Shown piece by piece: positions 25,862-36,542 of a stretch of 64,000 nucleotides of DNA (position 1 is its first letter; every line of letters starts with the position of its first letter). Source of the DNA: Echinicola salinicaeni (GTDB taxonomy: Bacteria; Bacteroidota; Bacteroidia; Cytophagales; Cyclobacteriaceae); the NCBI RefSeq assembly GCF_014280965.1, contig NZ_JACODZ010000001.1, positions 434,001-498,000 on the forward strand. Direction: 5' to 3'. The notes under the pieces are model-generated. The model ran no database searches and was not told the DNA's origin. It saw nothing but the letters and a program-made list of their open reading frames with translations. A program made the position numbers and the translations under genes.

Positions 25862-27100
25862 ATGAAGTACAATTATTGCACAATCAAGTCACTGGCCTTT
25901 TTTCTATTGCTTGGAATGTTTTCTACTGTTGTTATGGCAAATCCCAAAGCATCAGAAGGGGAGAAATCCAGGGAATACTATATCGAGGTTTTGACCAAGA
26001 TTGCAGATCCTGTTTTGGTTAATTTGAGTGAGAATAAATTGAAAGCCAAAATGCCTGTGGAAGTGACGCCAGATGCTTATGGAGGAAGGGACAAAGTGAC
26101 TTATTTGGAGGCTTTTGGTCGTCTGTTGTCAGGAATGGCTCCTTGGCTGGAACTAGGACCGGATGATACAGAGGAAGGAAAGTTGAGGGAAAAATATATT
26201 CAGTTAGCTCTAAAATCTATTCATAACGCCACTGATCCAGATTCACCTGATTTCATGAATTTTAATAAAGGAAGTCAGCCAGTGGTGGATGCGGCATTTT
26301 TTGCCCAGGGACTCTTGAGGGCGCCTGAGCAGCTTTGGGAACGTTTGAGTCCAGAAACCCAACAAAATGTAATTGCTGCCCTTAAATCATCTAGGGAAAT
26401 CAATCCGTTTTATAATAATTGGTTGTTGTTCTCTGCCACTGTTGAAGCGGCTTTGCTGAAATTTGATGGGGAGGCTGACGAGATGAGAATGTCATATGCC
26501 ATTAATAAACACAAAGAATGGTATGTGGGAGATGGTGTGTATGGAGATGGTGCTGATTTCCATTTTGATTATTATAACAGTTTTGTAATCCAGCCAATGC
26601 TACTTGATATTACCAAGGTATTGCAAGAGAAGAAGCATGGTATGGGGAGGAATATGGACCTATTTCTAAAGCGTGCTCAGCGATATGCTGCTATTCAAGA
26701 ACGCTTAATATCTCCAGAAGGAACCTATCCAGTAGTGGGAAGGTCTATGGCCTACCGTTTTGGTGCATTCCAAAGTTTGTCCCAGATCGCCCTTTGGCAA
26801 GAACTTCCTGAAAAGGTAAAGCCATCACAAGTAAGGGCAGCTTTTCATGCAATTATTGCCAGGCATATGGAAGCCAAGGATATGTTTGATAAAGATGGCT
26901 GGTTGACTTTAGGATTTTATGGACATCAGCCAGAGGTGGCCGAGCCCTATATTTCAACAGGAAGTTTGTACCTGTGCTCTGAGGTCTTTTTAGTATTGGG
27001 ATTAGATAAGGATACGCCATTTTGGACTGATCCAAATGAGCCTTGGACCCAAAAGCGCATTTGGAGCGGGGGAGATGCGACCCGAGATCATGCATTATAA
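25862..27100 (+). CDS. DUF2264 domain protein (possible exo-glucuronidase, GH154-type)
   Basis: 412 residues. The signal peptide is FLLLGMFSTVVMANP. DUF2264 signatures: RDKVTYLEAFGRLLSGMAPWLELG (about residue 75-98), QGLLRAPEQLWERLSP, NNWLLFSATVEAALLKF, YGDGADFHFDYYNSFVIQPML and YPVVGRSMAYRFGAFQSLSQIALW. The fold is an (alpha/alpha)6 barrel as in uronidases and lyases. From memory, DUF2264 proteins include GH154 beta-glucuronidases of arabinogalactan PULs; I cannot check that assignment here. The position between GH16 and a BNR-4/GH88 pair is consistent with removal of glucuronic acid. Confidence 0.85.
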   Translation: MKYNYCTIKSLAFFLLLGMFSTVVMANPKASEGEKSREYYIEVLTKIADPVLVNLSENKLKAKMPVEVTPDAYGGRDKVTYLEAFGRLLSGMAPWLELGPDDTEEGKLREKYIQLALKSIHNATDPDSPDFMNFNKGSQPVVDAAFFAQGLLRAPEQLWERLSPETQQNVIAALKSSREINPFYNNWLLFSATVEAALLKFDGEADEMRMSYAINKHKEWYVGDGVYGDGADFHFDYYNSFVIQPMLLDITKVLQEKKHGMGRNMDLFLKRAQRYAAIQERLISPEGTYPVVGRSMAYRFGAFQSLSQIALWQELPEKVKPSQVRAAFHAIIARHMEAKDMFDKDGWLTLGFYGHQPEVAEPYISTGSLYLCSEVFLVLGLDKDTPFWTDPNEPWTQKRIWSGGDATRDHAL

Positions 27101-27119
27101 TAGAGTTTAAAGCTCAAGA

Positions 27120-27152
27120 TTTGGACCTGGGTAGATGGTATTCAGGTCCAAA
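27120..27152 (+). terminator. Intercistronic hairpin after DUF2264 gene
   Basis: TTTGGACCTG (27120-27129) and CAGGTCCAAA (27143-27152) form a perfect 10-bp stem with a 13-nt loop, 20 bp after the stop codon. No T-tract follows, so it may stabilise mRNA or partly terminate. Confidence 0.5.
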
Positions 27153-27177
27153 CTTCATAAAATAGGAAAGTAAAGAA

Positions 27178-28494
27178 TTGATGAGAATAACTAAATGTAT
27201 TTTTGCCTTAGGGCTTATGATGGGGCTTTTGTCAGCCTGCTCAGGTACCAAGCCTTTAGGCTCAAAGATAGTCCAAACTGAAGTAGGTGAGGGCTGGGCC
27301 AATAATTCCATCAATGCAGTTATTTTTCGTCGAAATTCTATCACGACTTATAAACAAGCCCAGTTTATTGCTTATTACGATCCCGACAGTCACTTAGTGC
27401 TGGGCAAGAGAAACTTGGGCAGCGATGAATGGGAAATTAATAAGACAGCCTATACCGGCAATACTGCAGATGCTCATAATACCATCAGCATTGCAGTGGA
27501 TGGGGAAGGTTTTCTCCATGTAAGCTGGGACCATCATAATAACCCCTTGCGCTATGCCAGAAGCAAGTATCCTTTGAGTCTGGAATTAGGGGAAATGGAA
27601 TCAATGACTGGAGAATCTGAAAAAGATGTAACCTATCCCGAATTTCATAATCTGCCAAACGGAGACCTATTATTTTTTTATCGTTCAGGAGAATCAGGTA
27701 GGGGTAACCTGGTGATGAACCGATATGATGTAAAGTCCAAAAAGTGGAGACAGCTCCACGATAATTTGATTGATGGGGAGGATGCTAGAAATGCATATTG
27801 GCAAGCTTGTGTGGATACCAATGGCACCATTCACCTGTCTTGGGTCTGGAGAGAAACATGGGATGTGTCCACCAATCATGATTTGGCCTATGCTAAATCT
27901 GAAGACGGAGGGATGACCTGGCTGAAGTCAAACGGTGAACCATATGACTTGCCCATCAACTTGGAAAAGGCAGAGTATGCCTGGAAAATCCCACAAAATA
28001 GAAGCTTGATCAATCAAACTGCGATATATGCTGATGAAAATAGCTCACCATTTATTGCTTCCTATTGGAATGAAAATGGGAAAACACAGTATCAGATAAT
28101 TTTTAAACAAGGACAGGATTGGGAAAGAATCAGTCCTGACTTTAGGACTTCTACCTTTCAGTTGGGAGGGGGAGGAACTAAGCGTATTCCTATTTCCCGA
28201 CCTCAGGTTTTGGTGGATAATAACGGAAGTGACAGCCGTCTTTACTTGCTTTTTAGAGATGAGGAAAGAGGAAATAAAGTGTCTATGGCTTTGACAGAAT
28301 CATTGGAAGATATCAAATGGGAAATTGTGGATTTGACCAAGGACAGTGTTGGACAATGGGAGCCTTCCTATGATATTGAATTGTGGAAAGAAAAGCAGCA
28401 ACTTCATCTTTTTGTCCAGAAAGTAGAACAAAAGGATGGTGAAGGTTTGGCGGAAGGAATTACCAGTCCTGTGAAATTATTGGAAGTAAAGTGA
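27178..28494 (+). CDS. BNR-4 repeat lipoprotein, candidate polysaccharide lyase
   Basis: 438 residues; lipobox LLSACSGT. It has the seven-bladed BNR_4 propeller start: NNSINAVIFRRNSITTYKQAQFIAYYDPDSHLVLGKRNLGSDEW, then DAHNTISIAVDGEGFLHVSWDHHNNPLRYARS. The two histidines in DAHN and WDHHN are about 20 residues apart, as in ulvan-lyase families of this fold (PL24/PL25); PL27 rhamnose-glucuronate lyases share it too. Lyase activity is therefore plausible but not proven. The GH88 gene follows directly (its longest frame overlaps this stop codon), and that enzyme class consumes the unsaturated uronates that lyases create. Confidence 0.8.
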   Translation: MMRITKCIFALGLMMGLLSACSGTKPLGSKIVQTEVGEGWANNSINAVIFRRNSITTYKQAQFIAYYDPDSHLVLGKRNLGSDEWEINKTAYTGNTADAHNTISIAVDGEGFLHVSWDHHNNPLRYARSKYPLSLELGEMESMTGESEKDVTYPEFHNLPNGDLLFFYRSGESGRGNLVMNRYDVKSKKWRQLHDNLIDGEDARNAYWQACVDTNGTIHLSWVWRETWDVSTNHDLAYAKSEDGGMTWLKSNGEPYDLPINLEKAEYAWKIPQNRSLINQTAIYADENSSPFIASYWNENGKTQYQIIFKQGQDWERISPDFRTSTFQLGGGGTKRIPISRPQVLVDNNGSDSRLYLLFRDEERGNKVSMALTESLEDIKWEIVDLTKDSVGQWEPSYDIELWKEKQQLHLFVQKVEQKDGEGLAEGITSPVKLLEVK

Positions 28495-28523
28495 TAAGAA
28501 TTAATCAAACTAAGATAACCAAA

Positions 28524-29741
28524 ATGAAGAAGGGTTTTTATGGTCTAATGCTATCAGCGGGAATGCTGTTGGGAGCCTGTGAACAAAGTAATAATGGTAA
28601 TGAGAAGGAAATAACTTCCTTATCGGATAAGGAAGTATTGAATGCTCAAATCAGTAAAAGCTTAAGCAGGGCAAATGAGCAATATAAACACATGATGGAG
28701 TTGCTTCCAGAAGGAAAGTTTCCGAAAACTTACCATGCTAAGACGGACAAATTTGAAGGGAGTGGATCAGGTTGGTGGTGCAGTGGATTTTATCCTGGGA
28801 CCCTTTTGTACTTAGATGAATACGAAAAAGATGAAGTACTGAAAAATGAGGCCATTAGATCCTTGGGCTTATTGGAAAAAGAGCAATTCAATACCAGTAC
28901 CCATGATCTTGGATTTATGATGTATTGTAGCTTTGGAAATGCTTATAGATTGGACCCTAAGCCAATATATAAGGAGATTATGATCCAAAGTGCCCAATCC
29001 CTTGCCAGCAGGTTCAGTGAAAAGGTGGGTGCTATCAAAAGCTGGGATTCCAGAGAAGGAGACTTTTTGGTGATTATTGATAATATGATGAACCTTGAGT
29101 TACTGTTTTGGGCTACTGAAGCTACAGGGGATTCTACTTATTACGATATCGCAGTAAAACATGCGGAAACTACTATCAAAAATCATTTTAGAGAGGATTA
29201 TAGCTCTTATCACGTGATCAATTATGATCCCGAGACTGGAGAGGTAAACAGAAAACGAACCGCTCAAGGATATGCGGATGAATCAGCTTGGGCAAGAGGT
29301 CAAGCATGGGGATTGTATGGTTATACCGTGATGTACAGGGCCACTAAAGAACAAAAATACCTGGATCAGGCCAAGGCAATAGCCAGGTTTATATTGGACC
29401 ACCCTAATATGCCAGAGGATAAAGTTCCGTATTGGGATTTTGATGCCCCAAAGATTCCAAATGAATTGAGGGATTCTTCTGCTGGAGCAATTATGGCGGC
29501 TTCTTTATTGGAACTGTCGGATTATGTAGATGGAGAATTGGCCGAAAAATATAATGACAATGCCCAACAAATGCTGAGGACATTGACCACTGATGAGTAT
29601 ATAGCAGCTAAAGGAACCAATGGCGGCTTCTTATTGAAACATGGCGTGGGACATATCCCTGAAAATACAGAGATCGATGTACCATTGACCTATGGAGATT
29701 ATTATTTGGTAGAGGCCATGCTGAGGTATCTCAATAAATAA
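28524..29741 (+). CDS. GH88 family unsaturated glucuronyl hydrolase lipoprotein
   Basis: The frame starts at a GTG (28491) overlapping the previous stop; the ATG at 28524 gives the lipoprotein signal KKGFYGLMLSAGMLLGACEQ and 405 residues. GH88 landmarks: SGWWCSGFYPGTLLYL, HDLGFMMYCSFGNAYRL (first catalytic Asp), FLVIIDNMMNLELLFWATEATGD (second Asp), RTAQGYADESAWARGQAWGLYGYTVMYRAT and AGAIMAASLLELSDYV. GH88 hydrates the 4,5-double bond of unsaturated uronates left by lyases and releases the sugar. This predicts that a lyase acts upstream in the pathway, and the preceding gene is the best candidate. Confidence 0.93.
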   Translation: MKKGFYGLMLSAGMLLGACEQSNNGNEKEITSLSDKEVLNAQISKSLSRANEQYKHMMELLPEGKFPKTYHAKTDKFEGSGSGWWCSGFYPGTLLYLDEYEKDEVLKNEAIRSLGLLEKEQFNTSTHDLGFMMYCSFGNAYRLDPKPIYKEIMIQSAQSLASRFSEKVGAIKSWDSREGDFLVIIDNMMNLELLFWATEATGDSTYYDIAVKHAETTIKNHFREDYSSYHVINYDPETGEVNRKRTAQGYADESAWARGQAWGLYGYTVMYRATKEQKYLDQAKAIARFILDHPNMPEDKVPYWDFDAPKIPNELRDSSAGAIMAASLLELSDYVDGELAEKYNDNAQQMLRTLTTDEYIAAKGTNGGFLLKHGVGHIPENTEIDVPLTYGDYYLVEAMLRYLNK

Positions 29742-29883
29742 TCCTACTTTAATCAGTTAGACTGAAAAATATAGCATAATATAAATGGACAAGGATTCTT
29801 TAGCCTTGGGATATATTTTTGCATATATTTAAGTGTTGAAAATACAGTTAAATACTTCGGCGTCAATTAACGTTTTCTATAGC

Positions 29884-32031
29884 ATGAAAAACCTATTTAA
29901 CCTATCTGGCTTGCTAGCGATGGTGTCACTAATACTCATAAGCTGCAAACCCCAAAGTCAAGCCCCCGAGGCCTATCTTTTTGCGTATTTTACCGGCAAT
30001 GGACCGGGAGAGGAATCCGTGCATTATGCCATTAGTAAAGATGGATTCAATTATAGGGCGCTAAACAATAACCAGCCTGTAATCAGTGCAGATAGTATCA
30101 GCCTCAGGGGAGGAGTTAGAGATCCTCATATCCTTAGGGGCGAGGATGGAATGTTTTATATGGTTTTGACAGACCTGTACGTTCCTGAAGATGGATGGAC
30201 CAATCAGGGTATGGTATTCTTAAAGTCCAAGGATTTGGTGAATTGGACGCATAGCACAGTTCATATTCCTGATGTGTTTCCAGAAGAGTTTGGGGATGTA
30301 AAGCGGGTATGGGCTCCTCAAACTATTTATGACCCAACCGCTGGTAAATACATGGTTTATTTTTCTATGCTACAGGAAGGAGGGGCTGACATCATCTATT
30401 ATGCCTATGCCAACAAAGACTTTACTGGATTGGAATCAGTACCAAAACAATTGTTTTTTCATCCAGAAGAAAAGTCTTGTATTGATGGAGACATCATCCA
30501 TCATAATGGCAAATACCATTTGTTCTTTAAGACTGAAGGTCATGGGAATGGTATTAAGAAAGCTGTTTCCGATCAATTGACAGAAGGCTATGTGATGCAA
30601 GATCAATACCTGCAGCAAACCAATGAAGCTGTGGAAGGTTCTGGGATTTTTAAGCTGAATGGTAGCGAAAAGTATATCCTGATGTACGATGTCTATATGA
30701 AAGGGGCCTATCAATTTACCGAAAGCACCGACTTGGAGAACTTCAGTATTATTGATGATCAGGTGAGCATGAATTTCCATCCTAGGCATGGAACTGTTTT
30801 ACCCATCACACAGGAAGAAGTGACGCGTTTGGTAGACGCTTTTGGTATTGATGAACAAAATTGGATTCTCAGTACCAATGATGAGCAAATCTTTGGAAAC
30901 AATGTCATGCTTGATCAGGACAATGGAGGTATTTATTTGCCGGTCAAGTATGATGTGGACCTGGAAAAGGTAAATCCAGAGTTTGTGCTTTTTGCTGGTT
31001 TTCAGATCAGCCCTGAAGGCCCTCAGGATTTTAGCAATGGACCAGTGGATTATACTTTGACACTTCCTGATGGTACTGAGAAAGCATTTCAAGTAACTGC
31101 AAGAAAAGACCATAATCCTGTACTAAAGGGATATTATGCTGATCCTGAGATTATCTACTCTGAGAAAACCGGTAAATTCCATCTTTATCCCACCAGTGAT
31201 GGATTTACAGGTTGGTCGGGTACATATTTTAAATCATTTTCCTCTGAAGATCTAGTGAACTGGAAGGATGATGGGGTGATTTTGGATTTGAAAAAAGATG
31301 TGGATTGGACTAGCCGAAATGCCTGGGCACCCTGTGCCATTGAAAAGAAGATTAATGGAGAATATAAATTTTTCTATTATTTCACTGCTGGCCAAAAGGT
31401 GGGCGTAGCGGTTGCTGATGATCCTGCGGGACCATTTGTAGATTCCGGCAAGGCACTGGTTGATTTTAGGCCTGAGGGTGTTCGTGGTGGCCAAGAAATA
31501 GATCCAGATGTATTTACTGATCCTCAAACTGGCAAGGATTATCTTTATTGGGGAAATGGCTATTTGGCTGCAGTACCCTTAAATGATGATATGGTCAGCT
31601 TTGATAAAAATAAATTGAAGCTTTTGACCCCTGAAGATGGTACCTTTAGAGAAGGCACGGAAGTGTTTTTTAGAGAGGGGAAGTATTATTTTCTTTGGTC
31701 AGAAAATGACACCCGAGATGAGGATTATCGGGTAAGGTATGCTTTTGCTGATTCTCCGATGGGACCGCTGACCATTCCTGAAAATAATTTGGTCATTGCC
31801 AAGGCACCTGAAAAAAGGATTTATGGAACAGGTCATAATTCTGTCATCCAAATACCAGGAAAGGACGAATGGTATATTGTTTACCACCGTTTCACGCGGC
31901 CACATGGTATTGATATGGGAAGGGCAGCTGGATATCATCGAGAGGTTTGTATTGATCCATTGACTTTTGATGAAGCGGGCAATATCATAAAAGTAAGCCC
32001 GACAGTGGAGGGAATCAACGGAATTCAATAA
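29884..32031 (+). CDS. Bimodular GH43-GH43 lipoprotein
   Basis: The frame opens at a TTG (29833); the ATG at 29884 gives lipobox LILISCKPQ and 715 residues. Module 1 (about residues 25-320) is YLFAYFTGNGPGEESVHYAISKDG, GGVRDPHILRGEDGMFYMVLTDL, SCIDGDIIHHNGKYHLFFK and AVEGSGIFKLNG. A linker follows, then module 2 (about 415-715) with GYYADPEIIYSEKTGKFHLYPTSDG, QEIDPDVFTDPQTGKDYLYWGNG, FREGTEVFFREGKYYFLWSEND and YGTGHNSVIQIPG. Both retain Asp-Asp-Glu candidates. Two different GH43 subfamily types in one chain suggest removal of two side-chain sugars or linkages. It has its own terminator. Confidence 0.92.
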   Translation: MKNLFNLSGLLAMVSLILISCKPQSQAPEAYLFAYFTGNGPGEESVHYAISKDGFNYRALNNNQPVISADSISLRGGVRDPHILRGEDGMFYMVLTDLYVPEDGWTNQGMVFLKSKDLVNWTHSTVHIPDVFPEEFGDVKRVWAPQTIYDPTAGKYMVYFSMLQEGGADIIYYAYANKDFTGLESVPKQLFFHPEEKSCIDGDIIHHNGKYHLFFKTEGHGNGIKKAVSDQLTEGYVMQDQYLQQTNEAVEGSGIFKLNGSEKYILMYDVYMKGAYQFTESTDLENFSIIDDQVSMNFHPRHGTVLPITQEEVTRLVDAFGIDEQNWILSTNDEQIFGNNVMLDQDNGGIYLPVKYDVDLEKVNPEFVLFAGFQISPEGPQDFSNGPVDYTLTLPDGTEKAFQVTARKDHNPVLKGYYADPEIIYSEKTGKFHLYPTSDGFTGWSGTYFKSFSSEDLVNWKDDGVILDLKKDVDWTSRNAWAPCAIEKKINGEYKFFYYFTAGQKVGVAVADDPAGPFVDSGKALVDFRPEGVRGGQEIDPDVFTDPQTGKDYLYWGNGYLAAVPLNDDMVSFDKNKLKLLTPEDGTFREGTEVFFREGKYYFLWSENDTRDEDYRVRYAFADSPMGPLTIPENNLVIAKAPEKRIYGTGHNSVIQIPGKDEWYIVYHRFTRPHGIDMGRAAGYHREVCIDPLTFDEAGNIIKVSPTVEGINGIQ

Positions 32032-32083
32032 TAGGATTATAATAAAAAGATAGTGGTCAAATGTTTTGCGATCAATGATAATT

Positions 32084-32120
32084 CGGATTTTTCAAACTAT
32101 TTGGAAAGTCCGTTTTTTTC
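32084..32120 (+). terminator. Terminator after GH43-GH43 gene
   Basis: CGGATTTTTCAAA (32084-32096) and TTTGGAAAGTCCG (32100-32112) pair with two G-U-type positions around a 3-nt loop and are followed by eight T residues. This is a typical rho-independent terminator 53 bp after the stop codon. Confidence 0.8.
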
Positions 32121-32215
32121 TTGGTTTAATCTGATAATCTTAAGCTTGTACAGCCATATGTCTTTAAAATAACTGCTTATATTTGGTTGTCGCTCAATAT
32201 TAAAGGATACCTTAA

Positions 32216-35398
<3,183 letters not shown>

Positions 35399-35476
35399 TT
35401 CCTAGAGTATTGAGTCTCTAGTCTTGAGTATGGAGATATGAGATCTCAGTTGTAGTTCAGGTAAAAAATAAAAAGC

Positions 35477-35523
35477 AAAAAAGCCAAGTTTGAATCATCT
35501 ATTGATTTGGGCTTGGCTTTTTT
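35477..35523 (+). terminator. Terminator after GH2 gene
   Basis: AAAAAAGCCAAG (35477-35488) and CTTGGCTTTTTT (35512-35523) form a perfect 12-bp stem ending in a T-run on the plus strand and, symmetrically, on the minus strand. It may also serve the minus-strand DUF779 relic next to it. Confidence 0.85.
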
Positions 35524-35530
35524 CAGTAAT

Positions 35531-35688
35531 CTATAATTCACCACTTTTAACTGGTTCCAGATCGGCTAGCTCTTCTTCGGTTAGCATTCTGCTGCGGATC
35601 ATAAATCTTTTGCCATAGGGGATTTCCAGTGAGAAGCTTGCCCCTCGGCCATCGGTGACATCCAAGGTCAGATGGGTATGTTTCCAGT
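35531..35688 (-). pseudogene. 3' fragment of a DUF779 gene (second copy)
   Basis: Read on the minus strand, this piece encodes about HWKHTHLTLDVTDGRG through LEPVKSGEL and a stop (TAG at 35531-35533). It matches the C-terminal third of the intact DUF779 gene at 45204-45581 in the same orientation. Over 148 aligned bases (35541-35688 against 45214-45361) I count about 17 mismatches and no gap, mostly at third codon positions. The match stops abruptly upstream, at the codon before His-Trp. It has no start and no 5' part, so it cannot make the protein. It is best explained as the displaced end of the gene after insertion of the 36-45 kb island. Confidence 0.9.
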
Positions 35689-36087
35689 GTCTTAATATAT
35701 CATGTGAAGTTTTTTAGTAATGGGATAGAAAGGATGCTAAGATTGGGGCTTTTTGGCTTTTATTGAATATGCTAGGGGAAGTAAATGGGGGGGAGGAAAA
35801 TAATCAATTTTTATGATGGAAGTTTTTGTTTTCAAGTCTCTATACATGTAAAGGGAAGGTATATTATTGAGTCGATAGGGATTTGAAAATTTACTAACAG
35901 ATTTAATGTGATTTTCAATTACCAGATCAGCATGTTGATTTGGTAATGATGATGGTAAATGAGCGATAAATACTGTGGGTTTATTTGCTCCAATTCCAAC
36001 TTTTGGGTTGGATAAATTTTAAATTAAAGATCGAGTTTTTTGACTGATGTTTAAAATAGTATATGGTTTTTTGATTCACATTTTTAA

Positions 36088-36414
36088 ATGACAAAAGAAG
36101 GAATAATCATACTGAAGAATGAATCTGAAATGCTTAGAGTTGCCGAGGAGGAATTACTGTGCCTTGAAGTGGAAGGCAATCTAGTGACCTGCAGGATGGA
36201 AGCAGAACAGGTGTTTCAATGTACCATGGCCTTAAGCTCCGTAGAGGAGAAATTGTCGGAGGATTTTATGCGGATCAATAGAAGCTGTATTGTCAATGCC
36301 AATAAAATCCGAAAGTATAACCGGGTGAATAAATGCGTGGTTTTGTCCGATCAGAGCGAATACAAAGTGTCAGCACGTAAGATCAAAGAAATCACCAGTT
36401 TTTTTGGTTGTTGA
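36088..36414 (+). CDS. Stand-alone LytTR DNA-binding protein
   Basis: 108 residues that make up a single LytTR domain: EELLCLEVEGNLVTCRMEAEQVF, SSVEEKLSEDFMRINRSCIVNANKIRKYNRVNKCVVLSDQSEYKVSARKIKEI. The segment FMRINRSCIVNANKI is the family core. LytTR domains usually sit behind a receiver domain and bind direct repeats upstream of target genes. Here neither receiver nor membrane segment is present, so it may be constitutive, respond to a small molecule, or act with a distant kinase system. It opens the accessory island and lies 128 bp before a large lipoprotein gene transcribed in the same direction. Confidence 0.9.
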   Translation: MTKEGIIILKNESEMLRVAEEELLCLEVEGNLVTCRMEAEQVFQCTMALSSVEEKLSEDFMRINRSCIVNANKIRKYNRVNKCVVLSDQSEYKVSARKIKEITSFFGC

Positions 36415-36542
36415 CGCTTATCTGGAAAATCGGCACGTTCATCACGTATATTAATGACACTTACGTAACATGTGGTACAGTACTTTTTTTTTATGGTGGG
36501 GTATAATACGTTTGTAGGAAGTTTTAATAGAATATTATAACA

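Larger units (their letters stand above)
35399..36087. other. Gap with terminator, DUF779 fragment and unexplained sequence
   Basis: 689 bp with no intact gene. It holds a TTGAGTCTCTAG repeat-like tail, the GH2 terminator, a truncated DUF779 3' end (35531-35688) and then about 390 bp of A+T-rich sequence in which I see no gene. The junction at about 35689 looks like the left edge of an insertion. Confidence 0.6.

Noticed and set aside
29806-29821. TATTTTTG as a Bacteroidota -7 promoter box before the GH43-GH43 gene
   Set aside because: The matching TTG lies only 5 bp away and not about 19, so the pair does not fit the known spacing.
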